Shown here in pieces: positions 54,280 to 64,000 of a DNA stretch of 64,000 bases. The stretch is taken from contig JANFAH010000064.1 in assembly GCA_024663395.1 (NCBI GenBank), positions 124,001 to 188,000 of the forward strand, written 5' to 3'. Position numbers and translations under genes: made by a program. Numbering within the stretch: position 1 is the stretch's first letter; the number at the start of each line of letters is the position of its first letter. Origin of the DNA: Pisolithus tinctorius (lineage: Eukaryota; Basidiomycota; Agaricomycetes; Boletales; Pisolithaceae). The notes below the pieces were generated by a model. That model saw only the letters and a program-made list of their open reading frames with translations, was not told the DNA's origin and ran no database searches.

Positions 54280-55340
54280 CTAGCTGAAGATCGACTGAAT
54301 CTTGTCGGTAACAGTGGCAAGAGTATGCTTGGGTCGCAAAGAATTGTAATGCTGTGCGGTGTTTAACGAGCTGAGGAAGATAGATTTGACGGAACTTACT
54401 TCTCCTAGACCATACTTCCGACGATGAAAACTGATACGAGCTGCCTTTAGGTGACGATCCTTAGGATCAACTAGGGTATCACTAGGATCGTGGACCACTA
54501 TCGGCGGATTTCCGCCTTGTATGACAAGGATGGGGACACCATAAACCCTGCTGAGCGCAAGAATCTCTGGTTCACCACCCCATGCACCGGTATCCCTGAT
54601 CAATAAACAGTATCGCTCAAACTGTCTCGCAGTCATTATTCCGCTATCTGCAGTCGCTCCCACCCCATCCTCACCAGAGATCGAGGGTATAAATGGCACG
54701 AAGTCATCAGGATGTCGAAGCATATAATCCGCTGCCGCAGCACGCACTGTGGCGTAATTAGCTTGACTGGAAGGTAATATGTTGAGAAGAGCGAGTTGGT
54801 CCGCGATTGCAGAAAACAGGCAATGGCCATCTGGGTTTATCTACGTACGTAAGGGTTAGTTCACAGACGGATGCGCGAAGTAGAGGGACGCAGACACAGA
54901 CACTCACCTCGTGTATCTGGACACCCAGCTCGTCGCACGTGCGATTTATTAAGGCAGCTTCTTGCTTTGTCTCCCATTCCACTTGGGCGTCCGCCGCAGA
55001 ATCAGCGGTAGGCATGCTCTGAGCCAGGGCAGCCGCTTTCCTTGCCTTTGATACATGAGTACGGTAATGCTCCATCAAGCCGTTCTCACAGTTATCAGTG
55101 ACTCGCCTGCCTGGCTAAATGTCGAGCTTTGGAGTCTTGCTTCTTGGGAGCCATTTTTGGAGTTTGTGAAACTTGAGCTTGAGGGATCACTGCGGTTTCC
55201 TGTTGTGCGAGCTGGTTTCTAGTATCAAGCTCGGCCAAGAGGTCGGCGATGAGCTGCTCGCTCTCTGCGGCAGAAGGAGCTAGTGAATGTTGCTCTTGCG
55301 TTTGGCCGCCCTTCGTCGCCTTGTTTCGCTTTTTTACCAT
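54280..55340 (-). CDS. OTU-domain cysteine protease (OTUD6/Otu2-like deubiquitinase)
   Basis: Cleaves ubiquitin chains. The N-terminal third is basic and charged (MVKKRNKATKGGQ), helical and lacking a known domain, as in OTUD6/Otu2. The catalytic domain begins INPDGHCLFSAIADQL with the Asp and Cys of the active site, runs through AAAADYMLRHPDDFVPFI and TGAWGGEPEILALSRVYGVP, and reaches the catalytic His in GEHYNSLRP across a final intron (GTAAGT...CACAG, about 54400-54352). Introns also lie near 55105-55043, where a GC donor (CAG|GCGAGT) gives a frame-preserving join, and 54905-54840. Length and order fit the family well. Confidence 0.88.
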
Positions 55341-55657
55341 GACGCAGGTGATGAAGTGGAGTCCATGGGAGGATGGCAGTCAGATTGGGTGGCGGTGTGG
55401 GTTTTTATCTTATCTCAAACTCGAGGCACTAGTACTAGTACTAGTGATATTGCGACACGCGTGTTCCAGGAACTACCGCGCACCCTTTTTTTTTTCTGAG
55501 ATTCTTGCGTGGCTCTCGGTTCGTAGCCGTACACGCCACTAGTGACCGCTGACAGCCAATCTGGGGTTATCTCGCCTCCCTGAACTTCCTTTCACAGTGT
55601 TGATCCCTCTCTTTCCTTTCTTATTACTGGGACTCATCTTCCCGGCGAATTTGCGAT
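55341..55657. promoter_or_regulatory. Divergent promoter between OTU protease and armadillo gene
   Basis: About 320 bp between two divergent start codons. Contains a short tandem repeat of ACTAGT (55427-55444) and a T10 tract near 55487, which may favour an open, nucleosome-poor promoter. No TATA box stands out. Confidence 0.5.
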
Positions 55658-58436
55658 ATGGACCCAACAACACTAAACTGCGCGGAATGCGCCTCCAAAT
55701 TGTCAGAACTACTGGAAGGATTCTTGACCGACGCCTACAATGACGACTCATGGCGGGACTTGGAGCTGATCGCCCAACATCTCGCCAATTCTCTGCGCAA
55801 GAGACATGGACCTGGTGGGTCAATCGTCTACGAGCTCGAAACTGTAGTGATGAGGCGTTGAGTAGAGGATTACCACACGCCATTGGGATCTACTACTCTG
55901 CCACAAGATCTTACCTCCCTCTTGGGTGTTGCTCTGAATGGTGCACCCATACCTGACGATGCTCGTGCACCAGCTGTCCTTGAAATCCTTCGCGTTGGTG
56001 CCAACTTATGTGTTGACCACGGCGAGCAATACCCTCTTCTTCCGAAAGGTGCATGCGCTGATTCCCAGTGCAAATAACTAGATCAAAACAGAGGGAATCT
56101 ATTAGAGGCCGGCTTTCCACAGGCTGTGGTATCGTTGTTGGAAGGATATTCAGAACTGGCACCTTCTAGCCCTTGGGCGAATCCATTGCCACTATCTATC
56201 CCGCACTTGGAGGTCATCAAGACCGCCATCGGTGTTTTGTTAAATACATCTCTTGGTTTCAGTACGAATATCCATTGCAATCCGGACATTTTATTGATTC
56301 CCTCCACAGATTCTGTCAAATTCAGACTGATATCCCTGGAAGTTGCCATGACACTCGTACGACTATCGTCGGCCTTATACCCTGTCGGCTCTTGGATGAG
56401 ATGCACGACCAACTTGTTCCCTGACGATCTAGCTCCTGAAGAAGCACCAATCCTGATAGCCGAGTCTTGGAATATTCGTATTTCGCTTTCAAACTGGGCA
56501 TGGAGACTCATCACAGAACTCAGAGATGATGGTCAGTCCAAGTTACTTGCCCCTTCTGCGGAATGATGTTTAACATGAAGATAGAGCACCCCCTTTTTGA
56601 TCCCCAGGTTTTGCCCTACCTTGTTCAACCACTTATTGCATTCACGCCCCCACTCTTAACTGCCCCGCCTCCGCCAAACTTCGCACATCCGTCACCTTTG
56701 CGGACAAACCTTCTTCAGGCCGACTTTGAGCTCCTGTCCGATTCATGTTCTCAACTTGAGTCTCTTGCACTCGATGTCGAGGATATACGGCTCTCGCTAG
56801 CTCGCGGATTTCTATTTCCCGCCGAACACCAGGATGTCCCTTGTCTACTTGCTATGCTAGATTTCATTGAACAGGGGAGTTATGCACCACTGTGGTACGT
56901 GCAACATGAGGCAAGCTTCTCGATGGCCGATGTTCGAAACCAAGAAAAGGCTTTTGACGACTGCAAGGCCGCAGTTATAAAGGCTGTTGTAGAGATGTCC
57001 GGGGAGGACAAGAACACGGATGTTTTGGTGGACGGATCAGACCCGACTAAACCGGGTGGCTCATATGTCTCACGTCTGGTGAACTGGATTCGTAACTTCG
57101 TACTCGGCGGGATGCATGGCAATGCTAGAGATGATCTGGTTATTTGCGCTACTCTGTCGCTAGGGAATCTCATGCGGCGAGGTATAGCTCCCTTACTCTA
57201 GGCTGTCTGCGGAACTTGCTGAGTGGTTCACCTACAGAACTCCAGTCGACTATCCTGCTTTCACCACCACACAATATCGCCCAGCTATTGTCTTCGGAAG
57301 TGCTACTCTCACGATCAACGGACATCAAGCTAAAGCACGGCGTCATCGGCTTGCTGAAGCATCTTTCACAGGCTTCCTGCAATTCCGCTCCCAACCGTGT
57401 AGCACTTAGCAATGCAAATGTAATCGACCGCGTGCTTGCCAGCGGTGTTTTGGACGAACGGAGTGATGCGATGGCAGACGTTGTGCAAGTGAATGCCATT
57501 GGAATTGTGAAACACCTCTGTAATGGAAGCTGTGAGTTACCAATGTACATGCACCATGACATCGTTGAACATCCGTTTTGATCTTTCAGTCGACAATTCT
57601 TTGAAAGTGATCTTACCGGCTGAAATCGACAGCCCTCCGCCTACTGGACTCTCTCAAGTTCTCTCTCTAGTTAAGCGTTCAGACAAAGTGGCAATCAAGA
57701 GTGAGGGCACTCGTATTATTGTCAACTTGGTGAAGTCGCTTTGGTCGAACGATTCCCCGAAGGAATATCGCAGCGTTGAGGAAATCCAGGTTCGGCAGCG
57801 GAAAAGAGACAAAGCGATCACAGTGCTGCTGTCACCCTCGTGCACCGAAGCTCTCGTAGCTTTGTTGGGGAGAAGTCTGAAGTACCCCGTTTTGGTCAAC
57901 GAGGCTGTAGTAGCTCTCAGCCTGTTGAGCACACATCGTGATGGTGGCAAGTTAGATTTACCGGGCTACTTCTTCTGTTACTGACATTAACGGCAGGTTC
58001 GCTCGTGCTGCGGGCTATCGTCGCTCCGCTGCCTGCCGAGGTGATGCCGGGCATTCCCAACTCCATGACAATCCCGGCTACTCCTTCGACGTCCAGTGAA
58101 GCTGAATCCCCTAGCATTTGGTCGCCGGGTGCGCGGCATCGGCCCCCGCAGAATCGTGCTCTTGATCACCTCGTGTATGTTCTCCGGAACGTGTCCAAAA
58201 ACGATGATGCTGCGGGTCTTCGTTCAGCCGCTACCTCGTACCCGAATGAAGTTCGTGCAAACGTTTGCTCATTGTTTGGCCAAGTTACAAGGCACACATC
58301 CGGCGGAGACGTAGATGCTCTCAAAGAGGAGGTGAAGCCCGTGTTGGAAGATCTGTCGCGGCATAGCCAAGGTCTGGGTAGAGAAATGCTAGGAAATGCA
58401 GCAAAAAGGGTGCTTGATATGTGGGCGCAAGCGTAG
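55658..58436 (+). CDS. Armadillo-repeat protein, SmgGDS (RAP1GDS1)-like
   Basis: Built from armadillo repeats; in animals SmgGDS chaperones small GTPases (Rho, Rap). Supporting phrases: LEILRVGANLCVDH joined over an intron to DQNRGNLLEAGFPQAVVSLL, ALVALLGRSLKYPVLVNEAV and VLRAIVAPLP. The C-terminal part ends with a helical segment to AAKRVLDMWAQA. The gene has about nine exons; coding pieces lie at 55658-55820, 55906-56020, 56090-56540, 56605-57180, 57200-57530, 57590-57945 and 57996-58436. One intron (56020-56075) appears to use a GC donor. SmgGDS is the best match I can offer from repeat type and layout; a general ARM protein cannot be excluded. Confidence 0.65.
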
Positions 58437-58689
58437 ATTCACACTTGCTTGATTACTATTGTGATTACGACTAGGCTGTCGTTGTATTGACCCGTATACG
58501 CCTCTAATGCGACACTGGTCTTGCCCGGCAAGTTGAGCGTTCCTATCGACGATGGGCGCTCGCTTCCGGTTTCGGCACAGATAAGTGATAGCCACACGAT
58601 TGGTGTTAATCAGGGTTCTTAAAGCAATGACGAGAGGTAACCAGCTTCAAGTTGACCTTCGTTCCACTCTGCCATCGCACTGATACCGA
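58437..58689. other. Short intergenic spacer
   Basis: 250 bp between the armadillo gene stop and the oxygenase start, same strand. No feature seen. Confidence 0.4.
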
Positions 58690-60186
58690 TGTCTGACAAG
58701 CTCCTCCAAGACCTACCTCTCCCTGTCGTTGACTTTGCAGGCTTTGGGGATGGAACATCCTCGGTATGTACATAGAACGTGAAGCATGTGATGCCCTCGT
58801 GGCAGGGGTCCTTCTCCACCTTACGGCTGCACTCATGGTTGCGTACTAGGACGCCCTTGAGATCGGAAAGAAATTATTACAAGCATGCCAGGACGTTGGT
58901 TTTGCGTATCTCATAAATACAGGCATTTCACAAGCTCAGGCAGACGACATGTTGGCTTGGGTGAGCCAGTGTCACATTTTATCTCTAGATAAGCAGTATA
59001 CTGACACGAACTTCATTCTTTTTGCGTGGCAGAGTCGGAAATTCTTCTCTCTTCCTCCAGATATCAAACAGCTTGCACCTCACCCCAAAGAAGGATGGAA
59101 GCATCGAGGCTATAGCGGAGTAAGTCAGCTCCTTCATCACCTAAATTACTGGATGAACATTCACCTGGCGGTACACTGTAGATAGGTGTTGAACAGTTGT
59201 CCCAGATGGTAAGCGTTCCCAAAGGGTCGGCGGCGAAAACCGCGCATCAAATCCAATGAACACGCCTTCTTGCATTGCCACATAGGTTTTTGACTCGAAC
59301 GAGCTTGCTGCGATTCGCAAGAATGCCCCAGACTTCAAGGAATCTTTTGATTTAGGGAGAACGGACAGCCCACATCTCGAGAATATCTGGCTTCCCGAGG
59401 AGCACCTACCTGGTTTCCGTGACGCCGCACTCTCATTTTATTACGCCTGCCAATCGTTCCAAATCGGGAATCTGCTAAAGGCGCTCTCGTTGGGACTCGG
59501 ATTACCGGCAGATTTCCTTGGACAGTACCATCGAGATGGAGACAATCAACTCAGGCTTCTACACTATCCAGCTGCACCTGCAGAGGTATTCTCCCGTGGA
59601 GAGAAAGGAAGGGCGAAAGCACACACGGTAACAACATAATGACTCGATGTGTCCCTCTAGTTAACTGATCGGTGTATGTATGGGTACCGTCAGGACTTTG
59701 GTACGGCTACGATACTCTTTCAAGACAGCGAAAGTGGACTCGAGGTCGAAAGTCCCTCCGGCTCGGGTCAATTTATAGCCGTGCCTCCCATTCCTGGCGC
59801 CATGGTATTTAACGTCGGTGATCTATTGATGCGATGGTCCAACGGTATGCACAATAAAGCTGCCATCCAAAAGCTCTCCTCAAGCTCGTTGAATCGCTCA
59901 GATACGCTCAAGTCTACATTACATCGCGTCTCCGCACTAGCACCCCAGCACGGGACTGGTGTGGTCAAGGAGAGATACTCGATCCCATTCGTGCGTACTG
60001 TCTCATTTTATTGACCTCCCAAAGCACCCACACACCCTATCGCATGCGTTTCAGTTCATGGGCCCTGATGTGAACGCCCTCGTCGACTGCCTTCCGGGCT
60101 GCTCGAGCGAAGACCGACCAAAGAAATATGAACCCATTACTGCCGCGGCATATATTGATATGCGACTGAATGCCATCTTTGTATAA
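58690..60186 (+). CDS. 2-oxoglutarate/Fe(II)-dependent oxygenase, isopenicillin-N-synthase-like
   Basis: Non-haem iron oxygenase with N-terminal DIOX_N and C-terminal 2OG-Fe(II) domains; the substrate cannot be told. Start MSDKLLQDLPLPVVDFAGFG. The N-terminal domain shows ACQDVGFAYLINTGIS, RKFFSLPPDIKQLAPHPK and GWKHRGYS. The core has LRLLHYPAAP, the iron-binding HTDFGTATILFQD (the HxD split by an intron at 59628-59694), IPGAMVFNVGDLLMRWSN, the second iron His in STLHRVSA and the 2OG-binding Arg in KERYSIPF. It ends in IDMRLNAIFV. About eight exons, with introns near 58765-58845, 58962-59030, 59120-59290, 59860-59905 and 60000-60055. Iron and cofactor residues are complete. No biosynthetic cluster lies around it. 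Confidence 0.88.
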
Positions 60187-60329
60187 TAAAATGCCGATGT
60201 CTGGATGTGTATGTAGCTCAGTTTGTCTAAGCCTCTCCAAATAAAAAAGTACCAGTACTGTGGTGGATGACTAATCCGGTCCGGCGAGCTGAACAGCCCG
60301 GTCATTCCCATACTACTACGTCTGAGAGG

Positions 60330-61645
60330 ATGGGTCAAAGCAAGATCGCAGTCGAAGTGCTCCATGGAATTGCGACGATCACGCTGAATGAACCGCAACG
60401 TCTGAATGCCCTGTCACCCGAAGGTCTGCTCATTACTCTGGTATCTTCTGTCCCCGACTTCACCGTGTACCTATTGCAGACTACGACGACTTCGCCAACT
60501 CGCTGAGGGAAATTGACCAACGGGACGATGTTGTCGTCACGATTTGGCAAGGTGAGAACCCGATGGCATGCCCGAGTCTTATTTACGAGTTAGTGGCATC
60601 TTAGCCAATGGCAACTGGTTCTGTTCGTGAGTGAACACGGAATTCCCTGTGAGCTGACTTGCGGAAGGATGGCGCACTGGCAGTGGAACCAACGTGAAAG
60701 CTGGAGTAGCGGCTTCGCAGCCTACAGAGCCTACCTTGCGTGGTCAGCTGCGTGCTCGGGTCATCTCTGCCAACACGGATTGCACACATGCTGTAAGGGT
60801 TGCAAATGTCTCTCTGTTGGGTATATGATGTGATGACAACAAGTAAGCTCTACACACACCGTAAACTTCTGGTAGCTGCTCTCAATGGACCGGTCATGGG
60901 TGAGTCTGGTGACCTACGCGCACTTCTAACGCATCTCCAACGTCGACAATAATGGAACTCCGCAGGCATCGCGGCAGGTATATTGGCCGTGCCAATTCTG
61001 ATAATAGACAGTTTATGAACGTCACAAAAAGCTTTTCTAGGCAACTTCGACTTCATATACGCAGTTCCTGAGGCATGGTTATCTATGGGTTTACCGTTTG
61101 TAGGTAGGTTGACATTAATCTCCTGGCTTTGATCGTCCGGCTCATCTGGACCGGTAGGTCTTGCTGTGGAAGGCGGGGCAAGTGTGAACTTTGTCAACCG
61201 AAGTGAGTCCATCGTGCGTTATACGGGTCCGTTAGAAAATGACCGAGCAACATCAGTGGGGCTTGCGAAAGCCAACGAGGCCTTGATCTTCAACAAGAAG
61301 ATGACTGCCCAGGAGTTACTTGAATGCGGTTTCATAAAGTATTCTCGTACTCTGCTATACGGGAGTGATTCCTGATAACCGTTTTCCAGTAAAATTTTTC
61401 CCTCAAAGTCTACTGAAACCTTCCATCTCGCTGTCCGGCAACATCTACATAGTGAACTTAAAGGACTGGATCCAGCATCCATACTAGCCGTCAAAAGTCT
61501 TATCAAAACTGGTCTCGCGGAGAAAAATAACCCCGATGCTCTCAACCTCCGTGAGAGCTACGCACAAGCAGAGAGGTTTAGAAGCGGCGTACCCTCTATT
61601 CGTTTCGGGATGCTTGCACGGAAGGAAATCAGACATAAGCTGTAG
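60330..61645 (+). CDS. Enoyl-CoA isomerase/hydratase, probably peroxisomal (crotonase fold, Eci1/ECI2-like)
   Basis: Crotonase-superfamily enzyme of fatty-acid beta-oxidation. Starts MGQSKIAVEVLHGIATITLN and continues EPQRLNALSPE. Later exons give NGNWFCS (oxyanion loop region), KLLVAALNGPVMG, FDFIYAVPEAWLSMPF, GLAVEGGASVNFVNR, FNKKMTAQELLECGFI and LDPASILAVKSLIKTG. The Glu in VEGGAS is at the position of the catalytic Glu of fungal delta3,delta2-enoyl-CoA isomerases. The protein ends RHKL; HKL is a non-canonical peroxisomal targeting tripeptide. About nine exons. An in-frame upstream ATG at 60267 adds 21 residues and was not used. Isomerase versus hydratase cannot be settled from sequence by eye. 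Confidence 0.85.
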
Positions 61646-62811
61646 CCCTTGTTTACCAATATTCAACTATCCCGACCATGCAGTCATGGTTGACCTCATG
61701 GTAGTGTCATGCATTCAGGTCGGGATCACAATCTCCGCTTGGAGCAACCACACAGTTTTGTTGGGGTGTGATTAGTGTGGTAGAGAAAGGGCAACTTGGA
61801 TTTTTTGGTGTTAGCGTCATATCCGTTGGCCCTGAGAGAAGAGTTCGGAGTGCCACTGCCCCTGAGCACCGTGACCTGGAACACTTGCAACTCGGGAACT
61901 TCCTGGAGACCACTAGCACAACGCCACTGATCGATATCAATTTCCGGTTGGGATAATCACCGCCGGCATAAGTCCATCGTATATGTATGTTAGCCTGTCT
62001 CAATCGCGCTCCATCGTGTTAACGCAAGCGTGACGCGCAAGTAATGTTGTGAGACACATTCCGGATAATTAAATTTGGCCTGTCGAAAACGGAATCCTCG
62101 AAGGAGAGTTTTGGCACTGGCGGAATCCACTACTAACAGTTCCTAGATTCAGTGACGCCCCAGGGCCGGCGCCGAAGTTTCAGGCTGGAGTGTCCCTGAG
62201 CGTACATCGGATGATTACATATGCTATGAAGGCTTACGGAGGCGATGAAGACAAATATCGATGTGCAAGCCTTTCCTGACTAGGAGTGTGTTGCCTCATC
62301 ACCACACATCTCGTCATGATGCATCTGGTTTTCTCATGCTATGTGTGTATATTATTAGTTCGGCTGCCGCACTGATTGACAGAAGGCAGAAAGCATTTAA
62401 GTGAAAGGAGTGGGGTTGTCGATCAGTGCTCAGACGTGAGAAAGCATGTCAACCCTGATATGATTCTATAATTAGTGGTGGTAGAGGTACAAATGGTGAA
62501 AACTACGAAATATGGTCGTAAGTGTAAACGTATTGCGGGAGAAGTTGATACAGTGCGGTGAAACGGCGGGAACATGAGGTTACAGAAAGGTTGAGAGAAG
62601 CCGACGAAAGGCAAATGGTGGGATACGACGTCGTCACGCTATATGGGGCGGTGGCATCGGCTCAAGTTCTAATACCCGCACTCGAAATCGTTCTCTCGGA
62701 TGTTGGTTGGGATGCAGATTTGGGTGCGTGGAGTGCAAGGAGGACTTCGGTGTTGTCACTCGTGTTTAGGACGTTGCGGATCGATTTTTCAGCCAGCATG
62801 CAGATCTATGT
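61646..62811. other. 1.2-kb region without a confident gene
   Basis: Contains a plus-strand frame 61768-61956 (62 codons, with EHRDLEHLQLGNFLETTSTT) that follows an AG acceptor-like site and could be an exon of an unknown gene. No partner exons were convincing. The rest, including 62040-62420, shows nothing recognisable. Confidence 0.35.
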
Positions 62812-63252
62812 CTAAGTCAGTGTGACCGCGTCTGTGGCACCGGTGGGAATGGCGTACTCTGCTGTATCCGCCGGGCTGAAGTGTCTGACGAGACACTGAT
62901 ATGGCGTTGTGGATGCTATCGTAAGCATATCTGCGTCTGAGGAAACATGAGTGATCTGTGGTGGGGTTTCAACGGGGCAACGCACAAAACGCTTTGTAGT
63001 TCGCTGCGGGTTCGAGGGACGATGAAGAGGTCTGAGCCCGAGAGGTAGCGATTGAACGCCTGATAGGACGCGCCGCCTGCGACGAGTGTTTCGTTGAACG
63101 AGGGGTGGTCCTGGTCCCAGGTGAACCAGTTTTCGCTAAAAGGGACATTAGTTCTGAATGAATCTGGGACGGACAACGTGCGAGACAAGGACGCACGTCA
63201 ATTGGGAGTGGGCAATGGCTTCAGAGGTGTTGGGAGCGAGGAATCTGTCCAT
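62812..63252 (-). CDS. Small gene of unknown function, divergent from pirin
   Basis: ATG at 63252 opens MDRFLAPNTSEAIAHSQL. A splice GT...CTTTTAG (63196-63140, approximately) leads into ENWFTWDQDHPSFNETLVAG and then RYLSGSDLFIVPR. A second possible splice of only about 35 nt near 62975 would give ITHVSSDADMLTIAST to the stop at 62812; without it the frame ends at 62916. About 110-130 aa, no signal peptide, membrane segment or known domain seen. The pyrimidine tract before the ATG and the good splice signals support a real gene; the 3' end is unsure. Confidence 0.45.
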
Positions 63253-63531
63253 GGGGGTTGGTTGGGGGTGTGCAGAGCAGAGCAGAGAGGTGGGATGATA
63301 AAATAGTGGGCCGAGCCGATGACTCCTTTGCCATCAAACGTGATATTTGACTTCCATTTATGGAAATCAACCTCTCGCTTCGCACGTGCGACTTCCAAAT
63401 GCGGCTCCGTTTCCGTCGTATTATTATAGTCTCCTTTGATTACGTGATGCTGTGTCAGGCCAAGACATCCTGTGTTGATTAGGAAGCCCGCCCACTTCAT
63501 AGGACTCCGATTAGTGGAAACTGCTGCCAAC

Positions 63532-64000
63532 ATGTCCTTGTCCACCACAGCTTCTCGCCACGTCGCCAAGACAGTTCTGGCAGTCGAAACGGCTGAGGTG
63601 TGCTTCACTCCGTCTCGGCATCGTGGAAGACCCTAAACCGCAGTGCATTGTTCTATTAGGGCGTGGGTGCCCGCGTACGGCGCTCTGTTGGATCTATGAA
63701 TCTGCGCAACCTCACCCCGTTCTTGATGCTCGATCACTTCCACGTTTCAGAAGGGGCTGTATGTGACCGTTATCTTCCCCTTTCTTGTTCAAACCTCCTT
63801 TAGGGTTTCCCAGATCATCCCCATCGGGGTCAGGCTACCGTCACATACATGCTCGAAGGGTAAGCTTCCGGCCTGGCATACACTCCCACCGAGCGTTTAT
63901 ACCCTCTCCCAAGGTCGAGCCGCCATGAAGACTCCGCTGGCCATGCTGGCACGATCGAGACCGGTGGCGTCCAGTGGATGTGTGCTGTATGTCTTCTTTA
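63532..64000 (+). CDS. Pirin family protein, 5' part (cut by the window edge)
   Basis: Cupin-fold, iron-binding nuclear protein of the pirin family. Coding starts at ATG 63532 (MSLSTTASRHVAKTVLAVET). The next exons give VGARVRRSVGSMNLRNLTPF then LMLDHFHVSEG, the signature GFPDHPHRGQATVTYMLEG with metal-binding His residues, and DSAGHAGTIETGGVQWM. Three introns are clear (63599-63659, 63762-63806 and 63861-63914, approximately). The gene continues past 64000. Confidence 0.93.

Noticed and set aside
58690..61645. Secondary-metabolite cluster around the 2OG oxygenase
   Set aside because: Neighbours are an armadillo protein and a beta-oxidation enzyme; no synthase, transporter or cluster regulator is present.
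63005..63030. Possible tRNA B-box (GGGTTCGAGGGAC)
   Set aside because: No A-box or cloverleaf could be built around it and it lies in the coding part of the small minus-strand gene.
63198..63608. 136-codon minus-strand frame
   Set aside because: Overlaps the pirin start and the small divergent gene; no resemblance to known proteins.
1..64000. CRISPR array, bacterial operon or phage
   Set aside because: Spliceosomal introns and eukaryotic gene families throughout; no spaced direct repeats.

Overview
The window is a chromosomal segment from a filamentous basidiomycete, most likely an Agaricomycete. Genes are dense and cut by many short introns (about 50-60 nt, GT-AG with a few GC-AG). The gene set fits a fungus: a TEA/ATTS transcription factor, a Heh/Src1 inner nuclear membrane protein, VPS23 and XMAP215/Stu2. 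Between them lies a CpG-depleted transposon block of the kind seen in methylating basidiomycete genomes.

Left arm (1-20.5 kb), host genes: a GPT2/SCT1-type glycerol-3-phosphate acyltransferase (-), a five-TOG XMAP215/Stu2 microtubule polymerase (-), a TEA-domain transcription factor (-), the ESCRT-I subunit VPS23 (+) and the LEM/HeH-MSC nuclear membrane protein Heh1 (-).

Middle (20.7-44.5 kb), a nest of mobile elements. (i) A decayed Helitron (RepHel on the minus strand, 26833 to 20917) carries many premature stops; every one I checked is TGA. (ii) A Ty3/gypsy-type LTR retrotransposon spans 27370-40589 with 654-bp LTRs. Its gag-protease and pol frames meet at a perfect -1 slippery heptamer, GGGTTTT. 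Its 5' LTR is split by a TA-flanked fold-back element with about 640-bp inverted arms, and that element is itself hit by a solo LTR with a perfect 5-bp target duplication. Downstream of pol sits an extra cassette, bracketed by two copies of a pre-LTR stem-loop motif, that holds an intact four-exon antisense gene (312 aa, Cys-rich) and a second solo LTR. (iii) A PIF/Harbinger element (41308-44513) has 36-bp TIRs, a TAA target duplication, an intact DDE transposase and a Myb/SANT-like partner gene broken by one TGA. Pieces of unrecognised host-like ORFs lie on either side of the retrotransposon and Harbinger insertions.

Right arm (46-64 kb), host genes: mitochondrial sulfide:quinone oxidoreductase (-, with an 8-nt micro-exon), an RMP1/NEPRO-like RNase MRP-associated protein (-), the AP-1 beta subunit (+), an OTU deubiquitinase (-), an armadillo protein of SmgGDS type (+), a 2-oxoglutarate/Fe(II) oxygenase (+), a peroxisomal enoyl-CoA isomerase/hydratase (+), a small unknown gene (-) and the start of a pirin gene (+) cut by the window edge.

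Housekeeping functions include glycerolipid synthesis, microtubule growth, endosomal sorting, clathrin adaptor trafficking, nuclear envelope structure and peroxisomal fatty-acid metabolism. They are separate single genes, not a pathway cluster. No CRISPR array, rRNA or tRNA gene was recognised. Exon joins were built by eye from splice sites, frame and family similarity. Those for VPS23, the TEA factor, the sulfide:quinone oxidoreductase, the Harbinger transposase, its Myb-like partner and the antisense gene give totals exactly divisible by three.
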